Shown in pieces: positions 18,543 to 28,036 of a stretch of 64,000 nt of DNA. Both the position numbers and the translations under genes were made by a program. This stretch comes from CAVZBT01 sp963773605. GTDB taxonomy: Bacteria > Acidobacteriota > UBA6911. Under the pieces are notes generated by a model. It worked only from the letters and a program-made list of their open reading frames with translations, was not told the DNA's origin and made no database searches. Within the stretch, counting starts at the first letter, position 1, and the number at the start of each line of letters is the position of its first letter. The stretch is taken from positions 186,001-250,000 of the forward strand of contig CAVZBT010000008.1 of the NCBI GenBank assembly GCA_963773605.1, read 5' to 3'.

Positions 18543-20696
18543 ATGGCCCGAATCCGGTTCGCTTTCCTTTTCAGCATCGTCCTCTTCGCATCGGCGCAGG
18601 AGTCCTGGAAGCCCAGCACGGACTGGGGGCGCTGGCGGCTAGGGCAGAAGCCCGACCTCGAGTTCCTGAAGAAAAACAACCTCACGATCACGTTCGGGTC
18701 CGGCGCACCCAACGTCGAGAGCGTCACCCGCAAGGAGTTCGACGCGGCTATGGAGAAGGCCAAAGCCGCAAACGCGAGCTACCACGAAAAGGGCTACATC
18801 GTGCTCCGCTACCTCTCGACGTCGCTCGCCGGCACGTCGGAGACGGGTGAATCCGTCCCCGCAAAAGCACAGCTCCGCATGCTCCGGTTCTACAACGAGA
18901 ACTGGAACGACTTCGAAGACTATATCGGGCCAAAGCCGCCCGAGGACCCGACCACCTGGATTACGGTTCGGCCCGACGGCACTTTCCCCTTTTACCGTTA
19001 CGCACCCTACGGCCAGAAAACGGGCAAAGGCTTCGAAACCTGGGGATGCCCCAACAACCCCTACTACGTCCGGATGATGGAAGGGCAGATCCGGGCGCAG
19101 GCCGAGACGGGTATCGACGGCTCGTACGTCGACTGGACCCAGATCGCAGGGGGCACCTGCTACTGCAAGTATTGCCTGAAGAGTTTTGTCCGCTGGCTCG
19201 AAAAAAACTACCCGCACGACGCCGCAACAGCCCGCTACGGCACGTCGGACTACGAGCACGTACGCCTGCCGCAGAAACGCGGCGAGCCGTTCTGGACGGA
19301 GTACATCACCTTCCGCTGCGACACGGTCGCGGCCTTCCACAAGCGGCTGCGCGAGGTCGCACGAAAATACAATCCGCACTTCATGATCTCCGGCAACGTC
19401 TTCGGCGGGTTCGGCTATGGTCCGATTGCCTATGACGCCGCAGGCAACATGGAATCGCTCGGCCGCGAGGGCTACGACGATTTCATTTACTCGGAGATCC
19501 AGGAATTCCTCGACTCTGCACCCCGCAAGGACGAAGCGGGAACGAAGATCACCAACAGCCCCGCCCTCAAGTTCCTCGCGGCCGCCACCCACGGCAAGCC
19601 GGTCGTGGTGTATGCGACCGAGATCACACCGCCGATCTTCCCCAACCCGACGGTGAAATGCCTGAGCGCCATGGCGCAGATCAACATCGCGGAAGCGGAA
19701 GCCAATCACTGCATCTTCCGGGAAAAGCGCGAAACGCCCCCGGGCGCAACCGAGATCTACCGCTTCCTGGCGGCGAACGAAGACAAGCTCCTGGGGCAGC
19801 AACTCTATAGCAACGTGGCCGTCGTCGCTTCACTCCGCCAGTACCTGGCCGACGAACTCAGCTTTGCCTTCAGCACCTCCCGCGTGCTTGCCGACAGGGG
19901 GATCGCCCACAAGATGATCACCGTCGGCGACCTCCTGTCCTCTTCGCCTCTCGCTTACGACGCCGTCGTGGTGCCCTATCTCCCGTTGTTGAGCACAGCA
20001 GAGCAGAACGGACTGATCGGATTTGCGAGGAAGGGCGGGACGGTGCTGGTGCTCGGGGAGAGCGGCTTCAAGAATGAATTCAACCTGCCCCACAAACAAC
20101 CGGTACTGGCGAGTGCGCTGGGCGGCTCCTACCCACGGGCGACGGTGGCGAAGAAACTGGGCGCGGGGCAGGTCGTCTTTGTTCCGCTGGTCATCCCGAA
20201 AAACCGCTTCCTGATCCCGATGAAGTCCAAGGGGGACTACACCACCTTCGGCCCGACCATGGCCGACATGTTCGCGGATATCCCGGAGGGATATACCCGC
20301 AACCGCATCGACCCGGCTCTCCGGCAGATTCTCGACAAACTCGCCGGCACACTCACAAGCGCCCTGGACAAGCGCGTCACAAAATTACTGTCCCCGGCAC
20401 CTTACGTCGAGGTGACCACCATGCTGGACGAGGCGGGGACGCGGATGCTCCTTCACGCCGTGAATTACGACGTAACGGTGCAGGGGGACATCACGCCGGC
20501 CCGCGGACTGAGGGTGCAGCTGGCGCTCCCTAAGGGCAAAGCGGTCCGCAGGATCCGTTACGGGGGGACGCTCGGCGATCTTCACCCGGTGAAACCCGAA
20601 CGCGCGGCCCCGAAACAAGACTCCGTGGTTTTCGAGCTTGACCAGCTCGACCTGTACGGCCTGGCGGTGATCGAGCTGGGCCCCCCGACTCCCTGA
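18543..20696 (+). CDS. Exported GH42-like / GHL6-type glycosidase-related protein
   Basis: This intact 717-residue protein has an ATG at 18543 behind GAGG and a signal peptide (FAFLFSIVLFASAQ). The first 400 residues look like a TIM barrel: GSYVDWTQIAGGTCYCKYC, a Cys-pair loop, then YITFRCDTVAAFHKRL and NPHFMISGNVFGG. About 410-600 resembles the glutaminase-like trimerisation domain of beta-galactosidases (VAVVASLRQYLADELSFAF, then YDAVVVPYLPLLS, then GTVLVLGE). A small beta domain closes it. This is the layout of GH42-related hypothetical hydrolases. Whether it cleaves sugar is unproven; the two catalytic acids cannot be fixed by eye. A paralogue follows 16 bp downstream, so the pair likely works together. 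Confidence 0.72.
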   Translation: MARIRFAFLFSIVLFASAQESWKPSTDWGRWRLGQKPDLEFLKKNNLTITFGSGAPNVESVTRKEFDAAMEKAKAANASYHEKGYIVLRYLSTSLAGTSETGESVPAKAQLRMLRFYNENWNDFEDYIGPKPPEDPTTWITVRPDGTFPFYRYAPYGQKTGKGFETWGCPNNPYYVRMMEGQIRAQAETGIDGSYVDWTQIAGGTCYCKYCLKSFVRWLEKNYPHDAATARYGTSDYEHVRLPQKRGEPFWTEYITFRCDTVAAFHKRLREVARKYNPHFMISGNVFGGFGYGPIAYDAAGNMESLGREGYDDFIYSEIQEFLDSAPRKDEAGTKITNSPALKFLAAATHGKPVVVYATEITPPIFPNPTVKCLSAMAQINIAEAEANHCIFREKRETPPGATEIYRFLAANEDKLLGQQLYSNVAVVASLRQYLADELSFAFSTSRVLADRGIAHKMITVGDLLSSSPLAYDAVVVPYLPLLSTAEQNGLIGFARKGGTVLVLGESGFKNEFNLPHKQPVLASALGGSYPRATVAKKLGAGQVVFVPLVIPKNRFLIPMKSKGDYTTFGPTMADMFADIPEGYTRNRIDPALRQILDKLAGTLTSALDKRVTKLLSPAPYVEVTTMLDEAGTRMLLHAVNYDVTVQGDITPARGLRVQLALPKGKAVRRIRYGGTLGDLHPVKPERAAPKQDSVVFELDQLDLYGLAVIELGPPTP

Positions 20697-20712
20697 GGCT
20701 AGGAGAAACCCG

Positions 20713-22717
20713 ATGAAAGCACGGCTTGCCCTCTTCGTGTGCCTACTGTCTGCCATCGTCGCGATCCCGGCCGATCGGGACCAGAATTGGACCCACTTCG
20801 TCCGCATCGGAGGCAATTCGCTCCGCCTCGACCGGGTGGATCAGATCGTCAGGGATGCCGCGGAAACCAACGTCTTCGGCATCGAAACGGACAACGACAT
20901 CCCCGGAAGGTACGAGAGCTTTCTCGATCCCACGGAAAAACTCGAGGCGATCAAGGCGGTTGCTGCAAAAGCGCACGCGGCCGGCAACTATGCTTTCGTC
21001 TACATCGCCGGACTGGAGTGCATTACGGCCAATGCCGACACGAAGACCCACACGCTCATGAAGGACCACCCCGACTGGGTGCAGCGCAAGATCACGGGCG
21101 AACCGGCCGTGTTCGGCGGGGGCTCGGCGTTCTGGATCGCGCAAGGGAGATGAGGACGTCTGGATCAGTCCATACGCCCCGGAGTGGCGCCGGACTTACA
21201 TGGAGACGCGTGCGGCAGATTGCCTCGACGGGGATCGACGGGGTGTACGTTGACATCCCATACTGGATGACCCATTTCGAAGGTTGGGAGAGACACCTGG
21301 GCGAGCTTCGACGATTACACCGTTGCCGCGTTCCGGCGTGAGACGGCACTGGACGCGCGCAAGGACATCAAGCTCGGTGAGTTCAAGGATCCCGGGTTTC
21401 GCCGCTGGGTCGATTTCCGGATCGCCACCCTGACGGCGTTCATGCGGGAAATCGACGCGAACGTCAAGAAGGTCAATCGCAGCTGCATGACTATCGCGGA
21501 GATCTACCCGGGAATCGAGGAGGAGGCCGTCCGCGTCGGGGCGGATGTCAGCGAGATGTACGGGGTGGTGGATGCAATTGCGCACGAGTACAACTTCGCC
21601 GCGGGCGGCGGCACGGCGGCCGCAAAGACGCCGCTCGACTGGTTGGGCCACCTCGCGGCGATCCAGAGTTTCCGCTCCTTCGCGCAGGGGAAGCCTTCCT
21701 GGATGCTGACCTATTCCTGGGACGGGGAAAAGGGCGTCGATCGGCGGGATGCGATGGCGAACATGTTCATGGCCCAGGTGATGTCCGGGGCAAACCTGTG
21801 GGACGCGCGGGGCCACGTGATGTCCGGGTCCAACGACCTGCCGACGCGAACAAGAACCTTCGGATGGATCAAGGAACACGAGAAGACGATTCTATGCCCC
21901 GCGCCACCCGATCGCCCCCATCGGCGTCTATTTCTCGCCCAGTACGCGCAACTATTTCGCCTCGGAGTTTGTTGAATCGTACAAGGGTACCGTCGCGCTC
22001 CTGATGCAGTCCCACCTGGAGTTCCAGGTCGTCACCCCGGCAATGCTGCCCGCTTTCGCGGGCCCGGTCCTGATCATGCCCGATGTGAAATGCCTCAGTC
22101 CCTCGGAAACAGAGGCTCTCCGCTCGTTTGTCGCGGCGGGCAAGAGCCTCGTCGTCACCGGGGAGACCGGCCGTTACGACCAACGCGGAGAGGCACGCAA
22201 CGAAAACCCGGTGCGCCGGCTGCTCGGCGTGAAGCGTCCGGAACGAACGGAGTCAGGCACCGCGAGGGTGAGATTCATCTACGATCCTACCTGCCCCGAA
22301 AGAGTCTATTGGCGGCAGCTCACGGAAGAGTTCGACTCCTGCGCCGCGCAGGGAACGGCGACCGGCAGCCGGTTCGACAGTTTGCGAAGCAAGTTCATCC
22401 ACGATCTTATCCGGGTCTCGGGGTACCGGCCCGATGTCGATGTGGCGGCGTCCCCCTTCGTGACCGCGCAGATCGCTCAGGTGAATGGAACGCCCCACGT
22501 CTTCCTGGCGAACTTCAAGGGCCTCAGAAGCAAGGAAAACGCCACCCAACTGCCCGAACGCAACGTCACAATATCCTTCCGGGCGAAGCCCGGCGCCCGC
22601 ATCCGCATGCTGCCGTTCCTGGGTGCGGTCGAAGATCTGAAACCCGTGAACAAGGGCGGGCGCACGGTTGTGGTCGTTCCCGAAATGCACAGGGGCGCGG
22701 TCGTCTGGATCGAGTAG
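20713..22717 (+). CDS. Paralogue of the preceding GH42-like protein, several frame breaks
   Basis: The ATG at 20713 lies 16 bp after the previous stop and starts a signal peptide (RLALFVCLLSAIVAIPA). Pieces in successive frames give one family protein: NVFGIETDNDIPGRYESF, then GIDGVYVDIPYWMTHFEGWE, ANVKKVNRSCMTIAEIYPG, then VVTPAMLPAFAGPVLIMPDVKCL with the same glutaminase-like domain, and a beta tail ending VVVVPEMHRGAVVWIE. Breaks near 21145, 21209, 21292 and 21890 are each repaired by removing one base. The final 700 bp are in one frame. It is probably a real gene read with insertion errors. The role is presumed to match its neighbour. Confidence 0.68.
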
Positions 22718-23046
22718 GCTCTGGCCCTGCCGCGTCAAGCCCGCCCGACACGTCCAAATTCGCCACCGAGTTCCCATCCGAGTGGTCATGGCCCGGGGGC
22801 TTTCCGAATTCCAATTTTTACAAGACCGTGTTCGAAGACCCGAGCATCCCGAACCTGATCCCGCGGATGAGCGTTTGCCACCAGGAGAACACGCCGTACA
22901 CCCACATGGGGCCTGGAGGCGGTTACTGGCATGAAACGCCGCACGCGTGGGAATTCAGCTCCAAAATTGCCCAGCAGCACGGGGCGCACTACCTGAAGGC
23001 GGGATTGGACCTGCGGCGCAATACACGACCAACAGTCTGCTGCTGA
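22718..23046 (+). pseudogene. Remnant of an Oar-like TonB-dependent receptor
   Basis: Without a start of its own, this frame reads DTSKFATEFPSEWSWPGGFPN, then EDPSIPNLIPRMS, and ends WEFSSKIAQQHGAHYLKAGLDLRR. That last phrase is the strand pattern (front of the barrel, tracing the ligand-gated pore) of acidobacterial carboxypeptidase-like-domain TonB receptors. Only about 100 of the usual 1000-plus residues are left. It stops at 23044-23046 after a short out-of-frame tail. No complete receptor lies nearby. Confidence 0.55.
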
Positions 23047-23217
23047 ATGTTAAAACCCGGATTCGGGCTCGACGGTATACCCAGCGACCCCCGCGTGCAC
23101 TTCGGGCTGGGACAAGAACCTCGCGCCGCTTCCGTCGAGATACGGTGGCCGGGCGGCGCCGTCCAGACCCTCAGGGACGTTCCGGCGGGCCCGCTCCGCG
23201 TCGAGGAACCCCGGTGA
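23047..23217 (+). pseudogene. C-terminal remnant of an ASPIC/UnbV (CRTAC1-like) protein
   Basis: The 56-residue frame reads IPSDPRVHFGLGQ, then SVEIRWPGGAVQTLRDVPAG, which is the C-terminal end of the ASPIC/UnbV domain found after FG-GAP repeats in secreted proteins. The body of the gene is missing; the upstream neighbour is a fragment of an unrelated TonB receptor, so two gene ends have been joined. The stop at 23215-23217 is the natural end. Confidence 0.6.
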
Positions 23218-23619
23218 TCAGAGCTCAGATCGAAGGATCCAGGACTCCGCGATGCAGGCTGACCTTCCGCGCCGGCGGGACAGACCGCGAGGCCGGCGGC
23301 CTCTCTTAGCCGATGTCGATCTGAGAGAGCAGGGGACAGAGGTCGGAGGCCTGGGCGGCGGACCGCGAGCCGTTAGAGACCTCGCACGATTTCAGACCGG
23401 AGGCGAAGGCGGAGGACAGAAACAGATAGTCGAGCGGGACCAGCGAGACTCACTGAGCCCATCCGGATCAAGGTTGCTGCTGCCCTCGAGCCTTTCACCG
23501 GGGAAAAATGTCCGGCTCAACGCGCTTTCCATTCCCCTCCCCGTCAGCAGCAAACGATGTGTCCGCTATAAATACCGTCGGGGGAACGCATCTTGCGTAA
23601 ATCCTTCTCGAGGGGTGGG
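23218..23619. other. Intergenic stretch between gene debris and PBP1A
   Basis: About 400 bp hold no convincing gene in any frame. The sequence is purine-rich in its first half and becomes more AT-rich towards 23560-23590 (a TATAAATA stretch near 23572), a likely site for the promoter of the PBP1A gene. The promoter assignment is a guess from composition. Confidence 0.35.
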
Positions 23620-25836
23620 ATGAGGAGGAGCGTCGACGATCAAAACGGTTGGGCCGGCCGCGCCAAATGGCGCGAAAGCGCCGTGGGCATATGGCTGAAA
23701 AACCGCTGCGCCGACCTGCGTCGCGTGTATCCCGGCAGGCTCGTACTCTCCTGCGTCGCTGCGGCACTCATCACCGGTGGCTCGGCGGCCGTGCTGTACG
23801 TCACGGCGGCAATCAGCCGCATGAACGGCATCGATGTCGGCGCCGTCCCGCAGATGAAAGAGAGCACCCGCGTCTACGATCGAAGCGGCATCCTCATCTA
23901 TGAATTCTATGAAAAGAAGCGGACCGTTGTTCCCCTTTCGAACATTGCGCCGCGGGTGCTGCAGGCTATCGTCTCGATCGAGGACCGCAGTTTCTACCAA
24001 CATTCCGGTTTCGACCCGAAGGCGATGGCCCGTGCGGCACTCGCCAATCTGGAGTCCCGCAGGATAACCCAGGGGGCCAGCACGATTACCCAGCAACTGG
24101 CGCGGAATGCATTCCTCACCCGGGAACGGTCGTACAAACGAAAACTCCAGGAGATCTGCCTTGCGCTCAAACTCGAGCACGCTTACACCAAGAACCAGAT
24201 CCTCGGGTTTTACGCGAACCGAGTGTATCTCGGGTCCGGGTTTTACGGTGTTGAGGCCGCCTCCGAAGGGTACTTTGGTAAACACGCCGCAGAGCTGTCT
24301 CTCGGCGAAGCGGCCCTGCTGGCGGGCATTATCAGGGCCCCTACCCAGTACTCGCCCCAGCGCGATCTCAGGAAATCCCTGCAACGGCGCGGCGCCGTGC
24401 TGGACGCCATGACGCGCTGCGGTTACATCACGACGAAGGAAGCGGAAGAAGCCGGGCGGGAGACTCCGAACGTGCGCCCGCGAAAGGATGACCTGGCAGA
24501 CTCAAGTTACGCCGTCGACTACATCCGCGAGTTGCTGATGGACAGGTTCGGCTACGAGACGACCTTCAATGGAGGACTGCGGGTATACACCTCCATTGAT
24601 CCCACGATGCAGGCGGCCGCGGAGCATGCCGTCGAGAGCCAGCTCGCGCGGCTCGACAAAAAGCGCGGGGCGGCATCCTCGCGGGGCAAGGACTCAACGC
24701 GCAATCACGACGCGTCGGATGGGATTCAGGGTGCGCTGCTGTCCATGAACGTCCGTACGGGCGAGGTATACGCTCTCGTCGGTGGGAGAGACTATAAACA
24801 AAGCAAGTTCAACCGGGCCATCGATGCAAAACGGCAACCCGGGTCGACGTTCAAGCCGCTCGTCTACGCGGCAGCCCTCGAGGCCGGCATGACCCCCGCA
24901 ACGCTCGTCGACGCCGGAGGGGCGACGTTCGAGACGCCGCAGGGCATGTACACGCCGACGAATGCGGGCGATCAGGAATTCGGGCGCATGACCCTGAGGT
25001 GCGCGCTGCGCGAGTCCGTCAACACTGCCGCCATACAGATCGGCCAACGTGTGGGCCTCCCGCAGATCATTCGTTGCGCACACGAGTTCGGGATCACCGA
25101 CAAACTCCCGGAAGTGCTGTCGCTGCCGCTGGGGGCGGGTGAAGTCAGCCTGTTGGATCTGGTCCGCGCGTACACGGCGTTCCCGAATGGTGGAAAAGTG
25201 ACGCTGCCCCAGGTCATTCTGCGCGTCGAATCAGGGAGCGGCAGTACGATCTTTGTGGCGCAGCCCAATTACCGGACCGCTGTCGACGTGCAGACCGCCT
25301 TTCTGATGACGTCAATGCTCTCGGATGTCGTCGATCGCGGGACCGCGTACGGCATCCGGTCGGCAGGGTACCGCGGGCCCGTGGCGGGAAAGACGGGAAC
25401 CAGCAACGACTACAGGGACGCCTGGTTTATCGGGTTCACCCCGGAGGTCATCACCGGAGTCTGGGTTGGTTTCGACACGCCGAAACAGATTTCACGCAAC
25501 GGATACGGGGCGGCGGTCGCGCTTCCCATCTGGACCGGCTTCATGAAGAGCTCATTCTCCAAACCGTCGGCTTCCAGTTTCGCAAAACCTCCGGGAATCG
25601 TGCAGAAGGAAGTCTGTGCGGCAAGCGGCCAGCTCGCGGCCCCGGCCTGCCACATTCAACCGGTTCCGTATCCCGACGAAACAGTAGCGCTGGCAGAACC
25701 GGAGCCGCCCACCTACATGGAATATTTTTCAGAAACGAACCTCCCCCCCGCCTGCGAAGTTCACTCGAGCCTGGCTTCGGCAGCCCGGGACTATCCCGGG
25801 TTGGCGTTCACGGCGCCCGCGGGGAGCCGCCCGTGA
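23620..25836 (+). CDS. mrcA: Class A penicillin-binding protein 1A (glycosyltransferase + transpeptidase)
   Basis: This intact 738-residue bifunctional peptidoglycan synthase starts at the ATG at 23620 behind a GAGG-type site; a TTG at 23593 is an alternative. One membrane helix spans about 40-64. The GT51 domain carries the catalytic glutamate in EDRSFYQHSG (Glu 121), QGASTITQQLARN near 151-163 and GSGFYGVEAA. The transpeptidase domain carries the active serine and lysine in GSTFKP (Ser 409, Lys 412), SVN at 466-468 and KTGTS at 591-595. The C-terminal tail beyond 660 is short and Pro-rich. It polymerises lipid II and cross-links the wall at the outer face of the inner membrane. There are no obvious operon partners. 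The symbol follows the E. coli name for PBP1A; a PBP1B-type role cannot be excluded. Confidence 0.93.
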   Translation: MRRSVDDQNGWAGRAKWRESAVGIWLKNRCADLRRVYPGRLVLSCVAAALITGGSAAVLYVTAAISRMNGIDVGAVPQMKESTRVYDRSGILIYEFYEKKRTVVPLSNIAPRVLQAIVSIEDRSFYQHSGFDPKAMARAALANLESRRITQGASTITQQLARNAFLTRERSYKRKLQEICLALKLEHAYTKNQILGFYANRVYLGSGFYGVEAASEGYFGKHAAELSLGEAALLAGIIRAPTQYSPQRDLRKSLQRRGAVLDAMTRCGYITTKEAEEAGRETPNVRPRKDDLADSSYAVDYIRELLMDRFGYETTFNGGLRVYTSIDPTMQAAAEHAVESQLARLDKKRGAASSRGKDSTRNHDASDGIQGALLSMNVRTGEVYALVGGRDYKQSKFNRAIDAKRQPGSTFKPLVYAAALEAGMTPATLVDAGGATFETPQGMYTPTNAGDQEFGRMTLRCALRESVNTAAIQIGQRVGLPQIIRCAHEFGITDKLPEVLSLPLGAGEVSLLDLVRAYTAFPNGGKVTLPQVILRVESGSGSTIFVAQPNYRTAVDVQTAFLMTSMLSDVVDRGTAYGIRSAGYRGPVAGKTGTSNDYRDAWFIGFTPEVITGVWVGFDTPKQISRNGYGAAVALPIWTGFMKSSFSKPSASSFAKPPGIVQKEVCAASGQLAAPACHIQPVPYPDETVALAEPEPPTYMEYFSETNLPPACEVHSSLASAARDYPGLAFTAPAGSRP

Positions 25837-26019
25837 CCAGGGCAACGATGCCGGTCTTGACCTGAGAGCCCAAAGGGATTTATTCCCTCGCGGCGGGTTG
25901 GCGCCCGGCCCGGGAACACACACCAAGTCGCGGTCATTCATCCACTAATCGCATCAGCTGCAGTGGTCATCATCTTGCAGTACTTACGCGGGGTGTATTT
26001 CAATTTCCAGGAGGGGAAC

Positions 26020-26304
26020 ATGGTTGACACGGGAATATCAGGGTTCGGGAATCGAGAAAGTCTGCCGGGGTACCACCCCGAACGGGAGCACTCAGAAGGC
26101 CCGATCGCGCGCGCGATCGAGCGGCAGACCGCGAAGCTGCCATCGGACGTCTTCCTTTGGGCGGCCGTCGGTGCGATTGCAGGATCGCTGGTTCTGCAAT
26201 CAATGGGCAAGAAGAACGTCTCCAATTTCGTAGGGCAATGGGTGCCTACGATCCTGATCTTCGGGCTCTATAACAAGCTGGTCAAAGTCGCAGGCTCATA
26301 CTGA
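26020..26304 (+). CDS. Small two-helix membrane protein of unknown function
   Basis: The ATG at 26020 is preceded by AGGAGGGG at about 4 bases, a very strong ribosome site, so a longer start at 25963 is unlikely. The 94 residues begin with a soluble, charged part (GYHPEREHSEGPIARAIERQ) and end in two hydrophobic stretches (VFLWAAVGAIAGSLVL and WVPTILIFGLYNKLV). Coding looks real and is intact. I do not recognise a named family. A large inverted repeat follows the stop by 11 bp. It stands alone between PBP1A and an oxidoreductase. Confidence 0.7.
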   Translation: MVDTGISGFGNRESLPGYHPEREHSEGPIARAIERQTAKLPSDVFLWAAVGAIAGSLVLQSMGKKNVSNFVGQWVPTILIFGLYNKLVKVAGSY

Positions 26305-26315
26305 AAACGGTGACG

Positions 26316-26363
26316 GTCACAGTGACTTCCTGATTGGCGGTCCGATTCGGGAGTCACTGTGAC
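26316..26363. terminator. Large imperfect inverted repeat after the small membrane protein gene
   Basis: Bases 26316-26330 (GTCACAGTGACTTCC) pair with 26349-26363 with one mismatch across an 18-base loop, giving a 15-base stem. It starts 11 bp after the stop at 26304. There is no T-run after it, so it is either a factor-dependent terminator, an RNA-stabilising hairpin or a protein site; the arm itself contains nested GTGAC/GTCAC half-sites. Confidence 0.5.
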
Positions 26364-26722
26364 GCGATGATCCCAGCCGTATGCCCAACGAATGGCTCGA
26401 TTTGACGCCCGCACGAGTTATCTGCGATCGAGCGGGGCATTGAAGGTCCGCTGAATTCCGTTCGGGCCGCTTTCCGGAAGCAGTGAGAATTCCACACCAC
26501 AGCCTGAATCACCACCTGGCCCTGGCCGCCCTGCGGGCAGCGGGGGCTCTTTCGATAGATTCTCCCGCGTTCCTGCAACCGCCGTGCTGGTGGAACGAGA
26601 CCGTCGAACCGTTGATCCAGTCCAAAACTCTAATTCCGCCCGAAAATTCCGGTGTATCATGGCGCCGGCGCCGTTACCAGGTGGAGCGCCGCAAATCGCC
26701 CAATCATTACGAGGAACCGCGT
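26364..26722. other. Intergenic stretch upstream of the Gfo/Idh/MocA gene
   Basis: About 360 bp without a supported gene. Open frames that run into the oxidoreductase from upstream lack a ribosome site and read as non-protein sequence. The promoter of the oxidoreductase gene should lie here; no box could be assigned reliably. Confidence 0.35.
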
Positions 26723-27997
26723 ATGAACAGTCGTCGGACATTTCTCATCGCCACCGGCGGCGCGATCCTGTCCAGCGCCGTCAAGGGCAAGGCTTCCGCG
26801 AGCGACAAGGTTCGGGTTGCCGTGCTGGGGGTGAACGGTCGGGGAACGGACCACATCGAGGGGATACAGGAACAGCCGGATGCCGAGGTCGTGCTGCTGT
26901 GCGATCCGGACAGCGAGGTATCCGCACGCCGGGGAGCGGAGTTCGAGAAGAAATATGGCCGCAAGGTCGAAACCGCCGTCGACCTCCGGAAGGTTTTCGA
27001 ACGGAAAGACATCGACGCCGTGACGGTGGCGACTCCCAATCACTGGCATTCGCTCGCGACGATCTGGGCTTGCCAGGCCGGGAAGGACGTCTACGTCGAG
27101 AAGCCCGGTTCCCACAACATCTTCGAAGGCCGGAAGATGGTGGAGGCCGCCGCCAGGTACAAGAGGATCGTCCAGCACGGCGTCCAGTTGCGCAGTTCCG
27201 AGGCCGTGCGTGAAGCCGTCGGCCTGCTGCGCAAGGGAGTCATCGGCCGGGTCTACATGGCGCGCGGGCTCGTATTCCGGTGGCGCCCGGACATCGGGAA
27301 GAAACCTGTGGAGCCGGTGCCTTCCTATCTCAACTACGACCTCTGGACCGGACCGGCGCAAATGCAGCCGTTCTCACGCAGGCTCGTGCACTACAACTGG
27401 CACTGGACCTGGGACTACGGCAACGGCGATGTCGGCAACCAGGGAATCCACGAAACCGACATGTGCATGTGGGGCCTCGACGTCGGATTGCCCGAAAAGG
27501 TCACCGCCATGGGTGGCAAGTTCACCTTCGACGACGACAAGGAAACCCCCGAAGTCCTGAGTTCGGTCTATCACTACCCCAAGGAGAAGAAGATCATCCA
27601 GTTCGAGGTCCGTCACTGGTGCACCAACAGCGAAGATGGGGTCGGCGTCGGAAACATTTTCTACGGCACCGAGGGCTTCATGCTGATCAAGGGGTATGAC
27701 ACCTACGAAGTCTACCTCGGCCAGAAGAAGGAGAAGGGGCCTGCACGAAAGGCGGGCGGAAGCCACTACGCCAACTTCATCAAGGCGGTCAAGAGCCGCA
27801 ACACTGCGGACCAGAACGGGCCGGTGGAAACCGCGCACCTCTCCTCGGCCCTGGCTCATCTGGGCAACGTCGCGTACCGGCTCGGCCGAGTCCTGACGTT
27901 CGACCCGAAGACGGAGAAATTCGTCGGTGATGCCGAGGCCGACAGAATGCTGACGCGAAATTACCGCGCGCCGTTCGTCGTCCCTGACAAGGTGTGA
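26723..27997 (+). CDS. Tat-exported Gfo/Idh/MocA-family oxidoreductase
   Basis: This intact 424-residue protein starts at the ATG at 26723 with GAGG 8 bases upstream. A Tat-type leader (NSRRTFLIATGGAILSSA) precedes the NAD(P)-binding fold: VRVAVLGVNGRGTDHI, then CDPDSE and ATPNHWHSLATIWACQAGKDVYVEKP, where the EKP lysine is the family's conserved catalytic/cofactor residue. The C-terminal part contains GDVGNQGIHETDMCMWGL, with the histidine that acts on the sugar. Tat-exported members of this family are common in Acidobacteriota and Planctomycetota; they probably carry a tightly bound nucleotide and act on glycosides in the periplasm. Substrate unknown. Confidence 0.9.
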   Translation: MNSRRTFLIATGGAILSSAVKGKASASDKVRVAVLGVNGRGTDHIEGIQEQPDAEVVLLCDPDSEVSARRGAEFEKKYGRKVETAVDLRKVFERKDIDAVTVATPNHWHSLATIWACQAGKDVYVEKPGSHNIFEGRKMVEAAARYKRIVQHGVQLRSSEAVREAVGLLRKGVIGRVYMARGLVFRWRPDIGKKPVEPVPSYLNYDLWTGPAQMQPFSRRLVHYNWHWTWDYGNGDVGNQGIHETDMCMWGLDVGLPEKVTAMGGKFTFDDDKETPEVLSSVYHYPKEKKIIQFEVRHWCTNSEDGVGVGNIFYGTEGFMLIKGYDTYEVYLGQKKEKGPARKAGGSHYANFIKAVKSRNTADQNGPVETAHLSSALAHLGNVAYRLGRVLTFDPKTEKFVGDAEADRMLTRNYRAPFVVPDKV

Positions 27998-28036
27998 AAC
28001 CGGGACCCGGGCATTTCCGGCGGGCGCACGAAAGCG

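Noticed and set aside
18639..19802. A 387-codon open frame on the minus strand
   Set aside because: It is the antisense shadow of the GH42-like gene; composition is Arg/Ala/Val-rich and no family pattern is visible. The same applies to minus-strand frames at 8027-9199 and 28403-29461.
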